From: Flavihumibacter stibioxidans
GTDB lineage: Bacteria > Bacteroidota > Bacteroidia > Chitinophagales > Chitinophagaceae
Direction of reading: 5' to 3'
Length of the DNA stretch: 64,000 nt
Assembly (NCBI RefSeq): GCF_014332695.1
Contig: NZ_MBUA01000031.1
Span: forward strand, 1-64,000
A program made the translations under genes and the position numbers. The notes beneath the pieces are model-generated. The model saw nothing but the letters and a program-made list of their open reading frames with translations. It was not told where the DNA came from and did not search any database. Shown here one piece after another: positions 54,608-63,138 of the stretch (the first letter of the stretch is position 1; each line of letters opens with the position of its first letter).

Positions 54608-55015
54608 TTAGTGAATGTCTGTCAGGTCAACCAGCCAGCTGCCATTACGTCGAACGATCCTGACCGTAGTGGTATCCCTGTTTTTATAAGTGTTGGAGTA
54701 TGTGTAATTAACCGTTGAGTCATTCAGGTTTTCAATATTAAGTGGAAGAATATTGGCGTTCTGATATTTGTTCCTTTCTTCAGCAGAAAGTTTGTTGTAG
54801 AAATCTGTTTTCCATTTGTCAAAGATCATCTGGTTCACAGAGTCCCGGAGCATATAGAATTCAGCTTTTTTCATATTTCCATCCAGGGATGCCCGGATGA
54901 ATTCCCTTCCGGCATCCTGTGCATCTTCTGCGGGCTTGAACCCGCTCTCATTGCTGCAGGCAAGGAGGGTAAAGATGGCACTCAGGCTGGTAAGGACAGG
55001 CAGGTTTAGTTTCAT
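54608..55015 (-). CDS. Small NTF2/DUF4878-like lipoprotein
   Basis: This 135-residue protein has a lipoprotein signal (lipobox LLAC, Cys near residue 20) and an NTF2-like domain ([36 protein letters not shown]) of the DUF4878 type. I place the start at ATG 55015 rather than 55033, since the latter overlaps the -7 box. Function unknown; it is the first gene of the probable lipoprotein/ppa/TauE-SafE unit. Confidence 0.8.
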   Translation of the reverse strand: MKLNLPVLTSLSAIFTLLACSNESGFKPAEDAQDAGREFIRASLDGNMKKAEFYMLRDSVNQMIFDKWKTDFYNKLSAEERNKYQNANILPLNIENLNDSTVNYTYSNTYKNRDTTTVRIVRRNGSWLVDLTDIH

Positions 55016-55020
55016 GGATG

Positions 55021-55028
55021 CAAACTTA
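55021..55028 (-). promoter_or_regulatory. -7 box just before the NTF2-like lipoprotein
   Basis: On the minus strand TAAGTTTG ends 5 bases before the ATG at 55015, so the mRNA should be leaderless or nearly so. It lies immediately after the phoH terminator (55032-55060). Confidence 0.5.
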
Positions 55029-55031
55029 AAC

Positions 55032-55060
55032 AAAAAGGCGTCAGGGAATACCCGGCGCCT
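55032..55060 (-). terminator. Intrinsic terminator of phoH
   Basis: On the minus strand AGGCG-CC-GGG...CCC-TGA-CGCCT folds into an interrupted stem (55060-55036), followed by TTTT ending at 55032. It separates phoH from the lipoprotein/ppa unit. Confidence 0.7.
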
Positions 55061-55083
55061 GTACCTTTCTGGTCAATAAATTC

Positions 55084-56055
55084 TCAGGGTATCTGCTGTT
55101 CCCTTTCCTTTTCGCGGTCATAAGCCCGGATAATGGCTTTTACCAGGCGGTGCCTTACCACATCCTCCTCATCGAGGGCGATATGGGAAATGCCATCCAC
55201 ATTCTTCAGGATCCTGACGGCTTTTTCCAGCCCGCTCTTTTGATTTTTTGGGAGGTCAACCTGGGTCAGGTCACCCGTAATGATGGCTTTGGCGTTGGCG
55301 CCAATCCGCGTGAGGAACATTTTGAGCTGCAGGTCAGTGGCATTCTGGGCTTCATCAAGAATGATAAAGGCATTGTCCAGTGTGCGTCCGCGCATGTAGG
55401 CGAGGGGGGCAATTTCAATGGTCCTGTTGCTCATGTAATACCCGAGTTTGTCGGCCGGGATCATGTCATCCAGTGCGTCATATAATGGGCGTAAGTAAGG
55501 GTCGATTTTTTCCTTGAGATCACCAGGCAGGAAACCAAGGCTTTCGCCTGCTTCAACAGCCGGCCGGGTAAGGATGATCTTTTTAACGATCTTGTTTTTT
55601 AAAGCCCGCACTGCCAGCGCCACTGCGGTATAGGTTTTTCCGGTACCTGCGGGTCCAATGGCGAAAAGGATATCATTTTTGTCGGCGCCCACCACCATTC
55701 TTTTTTGATTGGCAGTCCTCGCTCTTACTGTTTTTCCATTCGGACCGAAAACCAGGATGTCGTTCGGGTTACGCTCCACAAAATTATCTACTGTTTCTGC
55801 ATCATCGCCACCCAGTATCTGTTCAAAATAATTTTCACTCATATGGCCATTCCGCTCCAGGTATTGAACAATCAGGTCTATTTTCTCTTTGGCCGTATCG
55901 ACCTGTTCAGGAGCGCCGCTTAATTTGATCTGGGTTCCTCTGGAAAGAATTTTCAGGAGGGGGAATTTTTTCTTTAGGATATCTAATTTTCCGTTGTTTA
56001 CACCAAAAAATTCAATGGGATTAACGGTTTCAAGGTTGATGATTTTTTCTGTCAA
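55084..56055 (-). CDS. phoH: PhoH-family ATPase
   Basis: This 323-residue protein has an N-terminal KH-like region (about 1-110) and a PhoH ATPase domain with Walker A GPAGTGKTYTA near residue 134 and Walker B FIILDEAQN near 231, ending in a basic tail. PhoH is linked to RNA metabolism and phosphate stress; it usually neighbours ybeY, which is not in this window. It is monocistronic with its own -7 box (56163-56170) and terminator (55032-55060). Confidence 0.93.
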   Translation of the reverse strand: MTEKIINLETVNPIEFFGVNNGKLDILKKKFPLLKILSRGTQIKLSGAPEQVDTAKEKIDLIVQYLERNGHMSENYFEQILGGDDAETVDNFVERNPNDILVFGPNGKTVRARTANQKRMVVGADKNDILFAIGPAGTGKTYTAVALAVRALKNKIVKKIILTRPAVEAGESLGFLPGDLKEKIDPYLRPLYDALDDMIPADKLGYYMSNRTIEIAPLAYMRGRTLDNAFIILDEAQNATDLQLKMFLTRIGANAKAIITGDLTQVDLPKNQKSGLEKAVRILKNVDGISHIALDEEDVVRHRLVKAIIRAYDREKEREQQIP

Positions 56056-56162
56056 TGCGCTGCAATTTAATGTTCACAATAATATCAACTGGACAGGCGA
56101 TCATCGCATCGCCGGCTTCTTATAGGCTCTTATCAAATATAATCCTGCACCTATATACGTTG

Positions 56163-56170
56163 CAAAGTTA
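56163..56170 (-). promoter_or_regulatory. -7 box of the phoH promoter
   Basis: On the minus strand TAACTTTG matches TAnnTTTG; the expected leader to the phoH ATG (56055) is about 100 bases. No -33 TTTG at standard spacing. The 153 bp between phoH and the SET gene hold no other feature. Confidence 0.45.
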
Positions 56171-56208
56171 CTTATGCACAAGTTGTGGATATTGTTAATG
56201 TTTCCCGC

Positions 56209-56607
56209 CTACAATTTGCCTTTGCAATTGGGTGCGCCACACCTGCAGGCAAGCTTTCCGTCATGGTGTGTTTCTCCATAATCACAGGTGAGTTCTTCGC
56301 CCTTGCTGATATTTCTAAGAGAATAAAATTCCACTTTTCCATAACAGCACCGCATAAAAGTATTCGGTTGGCAGGAATGGTTTACAAAACGTAATTCATT
56401 GGAACGGATGCCTGCATCCAGTGCGCGGCCATCTCCGAACTCAACCATTGCCACCCGTTTTTGCTGTTTAACCCTTCTGCGTGCTTCCCGTACACTGATG
56501 ATTTCACCACCCAGGTTTCCAATCTTTTTACGGGCTCCGATGAATTCATGCGTGAAGCATCCCTTGCCATCGATCTGGCTGCGTTTAACTGAGAGTTTGT
56601 AATTCAT
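56209..56607 (-). CDS. SET-domain protein (putative lysine methyltransferase)
   Basis: This 132-residue protein consists of a SET domain: SQIDGKGCFTHEFIGARK (SAM-binding opening) near residue 9, FVNHSCQPNTFM near 75 (catalytic core) and EELTCDYGETHHDG near 106, followed by a post-SET-like Cys cluster CRCGAPNCKGKL at the end. SET proteins transfer methyl groups to lysines; in bacteria the target is generally unknown. I start at ATG 56607 (MNYKLSVKRSQIDGKGCF). It lies 34 bp after the DUF2452 gene. Confidence 0.9.
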   Translation of the reverse strand: MNYKLSVKRSQIDGKGCFTHEFIGARKKIGNLGGEIISVREARRRVKQQKRVAMVEFGDGRALDAGIRSNELRFVNHSCQPNTFMRCCYGKVEFYSLRNISKGEELTCDYGETHHDGKLACRCGAPNCKGKL

Positions 56608-56641
56608 GCCGGAGTAAGGGGTAATGGGTGGTGATATGAAC

Positions 56642-57433
56642 TTATTGGATTTCGACCCAGGTATGGTCGGCCAACAACTGTACAGCGGCAATTAGTTGTT
56701 TAAAGGGTCCGTTGCCGCCCCATTCTTTCGGACTTACCATTGATAAAATATGTGAATCATCCTGCTTCTCGTAGAGATAGTACCGGTGACCAATAACAGG
56801 TTGGAAATTGAGTTTTGCATTGTAGATGATCATGGATAGTTCCTTTCGTTTTCTGATCTCCTGCGCCTGCCTTGCCAGCAATTCAATCTGCTGCCTGATC
56901 TGGTCAAGGTGCATATTGGTTTGTTCCTCCATCGCCTGCAATGCCTTGTGTTTGATCACACCTTCTTCCGTTGGTTTAACCGCTACACTGCCCACAGAAG
57001 ATGCATAGGGTAATACGCTGAGTTGTTTGTGATAAATATCAATATTGCGGAAGGGAATGCCTTCTGCATCAATTCCTTCCTGGCTGATTTTCAGGTAACC
57101 ATTTCCGAGTATCTCCTTCTTCACCTTAAGGATAACATCGTCCTCCTTCAGGAAACTTATTTCCATAGTTGAGGCATTGATGATTTCACCCTTTATGCTG
57201 TCGGCAAATATTTTGTCTGCAAATGGATGTAGTTGCCCGTCCGGCCTGATTTCATATTGCGAAAAGAATGCTTCATTGTCGAGCGTAACCCAGTTGATCT
57301 GGACAGACAGTTCCTGCTGCTGTTTGATGCTTTCGATCCGGTAATTGCCCGACCTGGGCGGCATCCCTTTTTCATAGTTACATTTCTCCGGAAAAAGCTG
57401 CCAGGAAGCGAGGAAGTTATATGCTTGCACCAT
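56642..57433 (-). CDS. DUF2452 protein with an N-terminal extra domain
   Basis: This 263-residue protein has a C-terminal DUF2452 domain (about 150-263; ALQAMEEQTNMHLDQIRQQI, IGHRYYLYEKQDDSHILSMV, LIAAVQLLADHTWVEI). The N-terminal ~140 residues form a beta-rich region (NFLASWQLFPEKCNYEKGMP, GNYRIESIKQQQELSVQINW) resembling a lipocalin-like domain. No signal peptide. The combination is larger than a bare DUF2452 protein. It lies upstream of the SET gene (34 bp) and 19 bp downstream of cysM, so all three may be co-transcribed. Confidence 0.82.
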   Translation of the reverse strand: MVQAYNFLASWQLFPEKCNYEKGMPPRSGNYRIESIKQQQELSVQINWVTLDNEAFFSQYEIRPDGQLHPFADKIFADSIKGEIINASTMEISFLKEDDVILKVKKEILGNGYLKISQEGIDAEGIPFRNIDIYHKQLSVLPYASSVGSVAVKPTEEGVIKHKALQAMEEQTNMHLDQIRQQIELLARQAQEIRKRKELSMIIYNAKLNFQPVIGHRYYLYEKQDDSHILSMVSPKEWGGNGPFKQLIAAVQLLADHTWVEIQ

Positions 57434-57452
57434 AGGGATGAAAAGAGGGACC

Positions 57453-58349
57453 TTAAACAGTTAATTGTTTATCAAATAAGTCTGAAGACAGGTACCTGTC
57501 CCCACGATCACAGATAATACAAACAATAATACCGCTGTTTAGTTCGCGGGACAATTCCACCGCTGCATGTACGGCACCTCCACTGCTCATCCCACTAAAA
57601 ATGGCTTCTTCCCTTGCCAGCCGGTTGGCCATTATCCGGGCGTCTTTTTCTGCAACATCCATGATGCGATCAACTCTTTGCCTTTCAAATATTTTGGGAA
57701 GATAGGCCTCCGGCCATTTGCGGATCCCCGGAATTTTCGAACCGTCAGTAGGCTGACAGCCTACAATCTGGATGTTGCTGTTCTGCTCTTTTAAAAACCT
57801 GGATACGCCCATTATGGTGCCTGTTGTTCCCATAGCGGAAACAAAATGGGTTACCTGGCCATTGGTGTCGCGCCATATTTCCGGACCAGTAGTGCGGTAA
57901 TGCATTTGGTAGTTATCAGGGTTGGCGAATTGGTTCAGCATCAGGTACCCGCCTTTTGCAACTTGCTCGTTCGCATAATCAATGGCCCCTTCCATTGATT
58001 TCTCTTTAGGGGTGAGGATCACTTTTGCACCGAAAGCCTCCATGCCCAGGACCCTCTCGCGGGTAGCATCTTCAGGCATTACCAGTTCAATTTCAACCCC
58101 AAACAAACTGGCTATCATGGCCAGGGCAATTCCTGTGTTTCCACTGGTTGCTTCAATCAGTCTGATACCAGGTTTTAGTTCACCCCGGTCCATTGCGCCC
58201 CTGATCATGCCATAGGCGGCGCGGTCCTTCACACTGCCGCCAGGATTGTTTCCTTCCAGTTTGGCATAGATGGTCACATTCGGATTGACGATTACATGCT
58301 TTAACTCAACAAGCGGAGTGTTTCCTACCAGATCAAGTATTCCGGCCAT
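57453..58349 (-). CDS. cysM: Cysteine synthase B (O-acetylserine sulfhydrylase)
   Basis: This 298-residue PLP enzyme makes cysteine from O-acetylserine and sulfide or thiosulfate. The PLP lysine is in NNPGGSVKDRAAYGM near residue 42, the substrate loop is EATSGNTGIALAM near 67, and the glycine-rich phosphate-binding loop is SAMGTTGTIMGVSR near 172. The early PGGSVKDR and length favour CysM over CysK. No regulatory RNA was seen upstream. Confidence 0.92.
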   Translation of the reverse strand: MAGILDLVGNTPLVELKHVIVNPNVTIYAKLEGNNPGGSVKDRAAYGMIRGAMDRGELKPGIRLIEATSGNTGIALAMIASLFGVEIELVMPEDATRERVLGMEAFGAKVILTPKEKSMEGAIDYANEQVAKGGYLMLNQFANPDNYQMHYRTTGPEIWRDTNGQVTHFVSAMGTTGTIMGVSRFLKEQNSNIQIVGCQPTDGSKIPGIRKWPEAYLPKIFERQRVDRIMDVAEKDARIMANRLAREEAIFSGMSSGGAVHAAVELSRELNSGIIVCIICDRGDRYLSSDLFDKQLTV

Positions 58350-58413
58350 ATGATAATTTGCAGTTTAGTCTGCTGCCGGAAAGTTATTACAGTTCCGCTA
58401 AAAAAGGAAGCCT

Positions 58414-58683
58414 TTAATTGTTAAGCTCTTCCTGAATCATATCGCTCAGGACCTTTTCCTGTTCTGTTACCCAGGTGGGAAGCGGTTGTTGTGGTAGGAT
58501 CTGCCAGCCGCCGTCGGTTTTCCCCATCCGGAACATGATCCTGTTGCCCCGGTCATCCACTACGTCAATGGAGAAGAGGGTGTCCTGTAATAACATCATT
58601 TTCCGGAAGTTGAACTCGCGCAAACGGCCATCTGCTTTTATCAGGCGGGTGAACTGTATATTCCTCACAAATTGTATCTGCAT
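58414..58683 (-). CDS. Small conserved protein of unknown function
   Basis: This 89-residue protein without signal peptide or membrane segment has an antiparallel beta pattern (RLREFNFRKMMLLQDTLFSI, IMFRMGKTDGGWQILPQQ) and an acidic helical C-terminus (LSDMIQEELNN). I recognise no named family, though the frame is intact and the codon use matches the neighbours. It lies 64 bp upstream of cysM in the same direction. Confidence 0.7.
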   Translation of the reverse strand: MQIQFVRNIQFTRLIKADGRLREFNFRKMMLLQDTLFSIDVVDDRGNRIMFRMGKTDGGWQILPQQPLPTWVTEQEKVLSDMIQEELNN

Positions 58684-58795
58684 ATGATTTCAGTAAACAG
58701 TTAACAGTAACATAAACAATTTAACACAGCAATTTGCGTGCTACATATTGACAAATACCTGCTAAATCACATAAACTTATTCAGGGCAGTCCGGT

Positions 58796-58803
58796 TATTT
58801 TTG
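58796..58803 (+). promoter_or_regulatory. -7 box just before the DUF4268 gene
   Basis: TATTTTTG matches TAnnTTTG and ends 5 bases before the ATG at 58809, so the transcript should be leaderless. No -33 TTTG at standard spacing. Confidence 0.5.
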
Positions 58804-58808
58804 CCTGT

Positions 58809-59267
58809 ATGTATACAAAGGAACAGGCTTCCCTGCTGCGAAAGCAGTTTTTTACAGCATTTGGGCAATACATGCTTCCCGTTCTTTCGGCAAGTGGCGG
58901 GAAAGTAAACTGGCTGAATTACAAGACAGGCCTAAAACATCTGTACTTCCGGATAGAAGCGCCCAACAGGGGATGTGAGGTGGGCATTGTCATGAGTCAT
59001 CCCGATGAAACAGATCGCAGGAACTGCTTTGGTAAGTTGTTGGAATTAAGGACCTTTTTTGAAGCGGAAGCGGGGGACGATTGGACCTGGGAACCCAATG
59101 CCACAGACGAATACGGAAAAAAGTTGAGCCGCATTTTTGTGCGGCTCAACCAGGTTTCTGTATTGAATCAGCAGGACTGGCCTGCCATTATAAGTTTCCT
59201 CAAGCCACGGCTGGTAGCCCTGGATGCCTTCTGGAGCATGGCAAGGGACCAGTTTGAGGCTGTCTGA
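58809..59267 (+). CDS. DUF4268 protein
   Basis: This 152-residue protein is a standalone DUF4268 domain: LRKQFFTAFGQYM near residue 10, YKTGLKHLYFRIEA near 38, CEVGIVMSHPDETDRRN near 56 and AIISFLKPRLVALDAFWSMA near 126. DUF4268 is often found fused to endonuclease-like domains; on its own it is uncharacterised. A strong hairpin at 59117-59150, the probable terminator of the opposing hexosaminidase gene, lies inside this coding sequence. Confidence 0.88.
   Translation: MYTKEQASLLRKQFFTAFGQYMLPVLSASGGKVNWLNYKTGLKHLYFRIEAPNRGCEVGIVMSHPDETDRRNCFGKLLELRTFFEAEAGDDWTWEPNATDEYGKKLSRIFVRLNQVSVLNQQDWPAIISFLKPRLVALDAFWSMARDQFEAV
59117..59150 (-). terminator. Intrinsic terminator of the hexosaminidase gene, inside the DUF4268 coding sequence
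   Basis: On the minus strand GTTGAGCCGCA (59150-59140) and TGCGGCTCAAC (59133-59123) form an 11-bp perfect stem, followed by six T (59122-59117). It lies 119 bp after the hexosaminidase stop, within the opposing gene. On the plus strand no T-run follows, so it should act in one direction only. Confidence 0.8.
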
Positions 59268-59268
59268 A

Positions 59269-61173
59269 TTATTTCCTGATCCTCTTTTTAAGCTCCTCCA
59301 GCGGAAGGTTGATCTGCCTGCCAACCTGTTTTCCGTCGCGATAGCTCACTATTTTAAGGCTGCTGGCACCTGCAGGAAACACCAGCGGCTGCTTGTAAAC
59401 CGGGTAAAAACGGTCGGGATAAAATTCATCAAAACTGTAATGAATGCTGAGTCCATCCACCTCAGTGGACAGGGAAACCTGAACCAGGCTGTCCTGCACT
59501 TTTTGGACTGCCACTATCGGGTCATACATACTGCGGGAGTAATTGGTTTCCGCCATATCGGCACGTTTAAAGTGGATTTCGGTTCTTTTCACAAAGTCAT
59601 TCCAGTTTTTGGCAGTTACAGGACTCCAGACCGATTCGGCCACTGCCCAGCCGCGGGGCCAAAGCATATACTCCGCATGCCTGACGGTATGAAGCCGTTC
59701 ACTCCAGAGATTTGCCTGTCCACCAAGGATATAGCTCGAATCAACTCCTTTGGGCACCGGGTTGAATTCGTATGTTTTCTTTAAGCGCAGCATGCCATAG
59801 GTAGGTGGTTCGGCGAGCGGGTCGCCCTGGTACAGATCTACATAAGTATACGTATTGGGTGACATTACAACCGGGTGTTTCAGTTGTGCTGCTTCAATTC
59901 CGCCTTTTTCACCCTGCCAGCTCATGACCCCCGCGCCAGGTGCCAGTCCGCCTTCCATAATCTCATCCCATCCCATCATTTTTTTTCCCTTTGAAGCAAT
60001 GATCCTGCCAACGCGTTTTACAAAATAGCTTTGAACCTCATGCTGGTCTTTCAGCTTTTCCCTTTTCATCAACGCAGTGATGGCTTCACTTTTTTCCCAG
60101 AAACCCTTGTAGGTTTCATCTCCACCCATATGTATATACTCGTATGGGAATAGCTGCGCTGCCTCGGTAAATATCCTGTCAAGTGCTTCATATACTTTTT
60201 CGTTGGCCGGACAAAGATTATTGTCAATCGTTCCGTAAAATGTTCCGTTTCCGGGCCAGATCATGAAACGGTCGCCAACATTTACCTGGTATGGGGTGGG
60301 CGTACAGCTCAGGTCGGGGTAGGCAGCCAGCATGGCCATACTATGTCCCGGAATATCGATTTCAGGTAAAATGGTAACAAAACGCTGCTTTGCGTAATGT
60401 ATCAACTCACGTATATCCTCATGCGTATAAAAGCCTCCGTAGGTTCGGGGTTCTTCGGGGGACTGTTTTTTAAATTCACCCCATCTGCCGGTTCTTTCCG
60501 CTCTCCAGGCACCAACTTCAGTAAGTTTGGGCATGCTCTTGATTTCAATCCTCCAGCCCTGGTCATCGGTAAGGTGCAGGTGAAGCATATTGTATTTATA
60601 CTTTACCATATTATCGATAAAATCCATCACCTGCTGTTTGGTGAAGAAATGCCGGGCTACATCCAGCATCAATCCCCGCCACCCAAATCGGGGATGGTCA
60701 GTGATCGTGGTGTGGGGAACCGTCCAGTTAACTGACTGGACAGGCGTTTTGCTGTCGATTTCTGCCGGCATCAACTGCCATAAAGTCTGCAGGGCATAGA
60801 AGAAACCCGCAGCTTCATTGGCAGCAACCTGAATGCCTTTTTCGTTTACCTGTAACCGGTAGCCTTCCCTGCCGATCGTTTTGTCGGCGGGTTTGACCAG
60901 TTCAAACCGGATATCTGCCACCTGCTGGTTGGTCCGGGTGCAACTGATACCTGCGGCCGTCCTTAGTTTTCCAGATAATTGCTGATAGATGAAATCAATT
61001 TCAGGGGAGCTGGCATTGGTGCTGAAGCTGACCTGTTGTTTCAGATGATAGATTCCTGTTCCAGTTTGCATTTTTACCGGTATCGGAATTAAAGCCGGGC
61101 TAGAGCCCTGTGCCTGGGAATACCCGTTGCAGATCGCAAGGGTCATCACGAAAGACAAGCAATATCTTAACAT
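59269..61173 (-). CDS. Exported beta-N-acetylhexosaminidase (GH20)
   Basis: This 634-residue protein has a signal peptide (MLRYCLSFVMTLAICNGYSQ), an N-terminal GH20b domain (about 28-150) and a GH20 catalytic barrel (about 155-505). Marks are GWRGLMLDVARHF near residue 163, HLHLTDDQGWRIEI near 197 and the catalytic Asp-Glu pair in IHMGGDETYKG near 345. It removes terminal GlcNAc/GalNAc from chitin-, glycan- or peptidoglycan-derived chains in the periplasm or outside the cell. The C-terminal ~100 residues form an extra beta-rich domain. Confidence 0.95.
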   Translation of the reverse strand: MLRYCLSFVMTLAICNGYSQAQGSSPALIPIPVKMQTGTGIYHLKQQVSFSTNASSPEIDFIYQQLSGKLRTAAGISCTRTNQQVADIRFELVKPADKTIGREGYRLQVNEKGIQVAANEAAGFFYALQTLWQLMPAEIDSKTPVQSVNWTVPHTTITDHPRFGWRGLMLDVARHFFTKQQVMDFIDNMVKYKYNMLHLHLTDDQGWRIEIKSMPKLTEVGAWRAERTGRWGEFKKQSPEEPRTYGGFYTHEDIRELIHYAKQRFVTILPEIDIPGHSMAMLAAYPDLSCTPTPYQVNVGDRFMIWPGNGTFYGTIDNNLCPANEKVYEALDRIFTEAAQLFPYEYIHMGGDETYKGFWEKSEAITALMKREKLKDQHEVQSYFVKRVGRIIASKGKKMMGWDEIMEGGLAPGAGVMSWQGEKGGIEAAQLKHPVVMSPNTYTYVDLYQGDPLAEPPTYGMLRLKKTYEFNPVPKGVDSSYILGGQANLWSERLHTVRHAEYMLWPRGWAVAESVWSPVTAKNWNDFVKRTEIHFKRADMAETNYSRSMYDPIVAVQKVQDSLVQVSLSTEVDGLSIHYSFDEFYPDRFYPVYKQPLVFPAGASSLKIVSYRDGKQVGRQINLPLEELKKRIRK

Positions 61174-61225
61174 AATTGAAGCGTATTATTATTCCTGAAA
61201 ATACTTGATTTTATTATTTTGAGGT

Positions 61226-61732
61226 ATGAATAGACTATCCACGCTACTAATATTATTTATTGTAATGGGATCAGGAGCTGTTTTTGCGCAGGCTCCGGAA
61301 TGCAAACTGCAGAGAGGCACGGATGATTTCAGCGGAAAACCAAAAATCTCTACTGGTTTTTTCCAATTGCAGGATGTACAGTTAACGATCGATGCTACCG
61401 GGAAGGAAATTGATTATTTTTTTGTGATCAGTAATCCTGCGGCAAATTGCATTGGGGAGCAGTCGGAGGCTTTGTTTTTGTTTGAGGGCGGAAAACAGAA
61501 GCTGGAACTGAAAAATACGGGGGGAGATAACTGTAACGGTTTTTTTCACATTCTGATGAGGGGAGGGCAATTTACCCCTTCTGCGATGCAGAAACTGGCC
61601 ACCAAAAAGGTGGTTTCCATAACTTTTTCTGACAGGAACGATAAAAAAACAATTGTAAGCCTGAACCCGCAGCAGCAGGAACTGCTCATGAAAATGTCGG
61701 ATTGTATGGCAAAGGAGGCCAAAATTTTATAA
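61226..61732 (+). CDS. Exported protein of unknown function
   Basis: This 168-residue protein has a signal peptide (MNRLSTLLILFIVMGSGAVF) and a compact beta-rich domain with four Cys in the mature part (APECKLQRG, AANCIGEQSE, GDNCNGFFH, MSDCMAKE), probably two disulfides. No family is recognised. A perfect 48-bp palindrome (61733-61780) begins directly after its stop codon and separates it from ahcY on the other strand. Confidence 0.78.
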   Translation: MNRLSTLLILFIVMGSGAVFAQAPECKLQRGTDDFSGKPKISTGFFQLQDVQLTIDATGKEIDYFFVISNPAANCIGEQSEALFLFEGGKQKLELKNTGGDNCNGFFHILMRGGQFTPSAMQKLATKKVVSITFSDRNDKKTIVSLNPQQQELLMKMSDCMAKEAKIL

Positions 61733-61780
61733 ACGCGTCTGACGCGCGTCTGACGTACGTCAGACGCGCGTCAGACGCGT
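61733..61780. repeat. Perfect 48-bp palindrome between convergent genes
   Basis: Bases 61733-61756 and 61757-61780 are exact inverted copies (24-bp arms, no spacer). Each arm is made of two GCGTCTGAC-like units separated by GC, so the whole is two direct units followed by their two inverses around a GTAC centre. It starts immediately after the stop of the gene to the left and ends 6 bp before the ahcY stop. No T-run follows on either side, so it is not a classical terminator, though it could form a cruciform or a very stable RNA hairpin. Confidence 0.97.
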
Positions 61781-61786
61781 AGGGGA

Positions 61787-63115
61787 TTAGTACCTGTAAT
61801 GTTCGGGCTTGAAAGGGCCATTTTGGGCGATACCCAGGTATTCTGCCTGCTCAGTTGTCAGTTCGTCCAGCACTACACCGATTTTGGCAAGGTGTAAACG
61901 GGCAACTTTTTCATCGAGGTGCTTGGGAAGTACATATACTTTGTTCTCGTAATTACTGTTATTGGTCCAGAGTTCGATCTGTGCCAGGGTCTGGTTGGTG
62001 AAGGAGTTACTCATCACAAAACTGGGGTGACCGGTGGCACAACCCAGGTTCACCAGGCGGCCTTCTGCAAGCAGGATGATGTCCTTTCCATCCACATTGT
62101 AAATATCCACCTGTGGCTTAACAGTATCCTTGGTATGACCATAGTTGGTATTCAGCCAGGCAACATCAATCTCAATATCGAAGTGGCCGATATTACATAC
62201 AATCGCCTTGTCCTTCATTACCTTGAAATGCTCGCCGGTGATAAGATCGCGGCAACCGGATGCAGTTACAATAATATCTGCCTCCTTCACGGCATCGATC
62301 ATTTTCTTCACTTCAAAACCGTCCATGGCCGCCTGGAGGGCACAAATGGGATCGATTTCAGTAACGATCACCCTGCAGCCTGCACCGGCCAGGGAAGCTG
62401 CGGAACCTTTTCCAACATCACCATATCCACCCACAACAGCAACTTTTCCGGCCAGCATTACATCAGTGGCGCGGCGGATTGCGTCCACCAGGGATTCCTT
62501 GCAACCATACTTGTTATCGAATTTGCTCTTGGTTACAGAGTCGTTCACATTGATGGCAGGAATCGGCAAAGTGCCTTTTGCCATGCGCTCATAAAGGCGG
62601 TGTACACCGGTGGTAGTTTCTTCACTCAGGCCTTTAATATGCTGAATCAGTTCCGGATATTTGTCAAAAACCATATTGGTGAGATCACCACCATCGTCAA
62701 GAATCATATTCAGCGGACGGTCGGCAGCACCAAAAAACAGGGTTTGTTCGATGCACCAGTCGGCCTCCTCTACGGTTTGCCCTTTCCAGGCGAATACACC
62801 AATACCTGCGGCTGCAATGGCTGCTGCAGCCTGGTCCTGGGTAGAGAAAATATTACAGGAGCTCCATTTTACTTCGGCACCAAGGGCTACAAGTGTTTCG
62901 ATCAGGACGGCAGTCTGGATGGTCATATGAAGGCATCCGGCAATACGGGCACCTTTAAGTGGCTGGCTGGCACCATATTCTGCACGAAGGGCCATCAGAC
63001 CGGGCATTTCTGCTTCTGCCAGGCGGATTTCCTTGCGGCCCCATTCTGCCAGACTCATATCCTTCACTTTATAAGGTAGTGAAAAGTCAATATTTGATTT
63101 AACAACAGTAGACAT
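61787..63115 (-). CDS. ahcY: Adenosylhomocysteinase
   Basis: This 442-residue NAD-dependent enzyme splits S-adenosylhomocysteine into adenosine and homocysteine, keeping the methyl cycle running. Marks: [16 protein letters not shown] near residue 60, the NAD-binding motif [13 protein letters not shown] near 227 and the C-terminal KPEHYRY that completes the partner subunit's site. The promoter (63139-63169) is an exact match to consensus. No SAH or SAM riboswitch is visible in the ~23-base leader. Confidence 0.97.
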   Translation of the reverse strand: MSTVVKSNIDFSLPYKVKDMSLAEWGRKEIRLAEAEMPGLMALRAEYGASQPLKGARIAGCLHMTIQTAVLIETLVALGAEVKWSSCNIFSTQDQAAAAIAAAGIGVFAWKGQTVEEADWCIEQTLFFGAADRPLNMILDDGGDLTNMVFDKYPELIQHIKGLSEETTTGVHRLYERMAKGTLPIPAINVNDSVTKSKFDNKYGCKESLVDAIRRATDVMLAGKVAVVGGYGDVGKGSAASLAGAGCRVIVTEIDPICALQAAMDGFEVKKMIDAVKEADIIVTASGCRDLITGEHFKVMKDKAIVCNIGHFDIEIDVAWLNTNYGHTKDTVKPQVDIYNVDGKDIILLAEGRLVNLGCATGHPSFVMSNSFTNQTLAQIELWTNNSNYENKVYVLPKHLDEKVARLHLAKIGVVLDELTTEQAEYLGIAQNGPFKPEHYRY

Positions 63116-63138
63116 GTTTTTGATATTTAATTTCGCCG

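Noticed and set aside
61919-63079. Open frame of about 386 codons antisense to ahcY.
   Set aside because: Shadow of the ahcY coding sequence; no family motifs and no start context.
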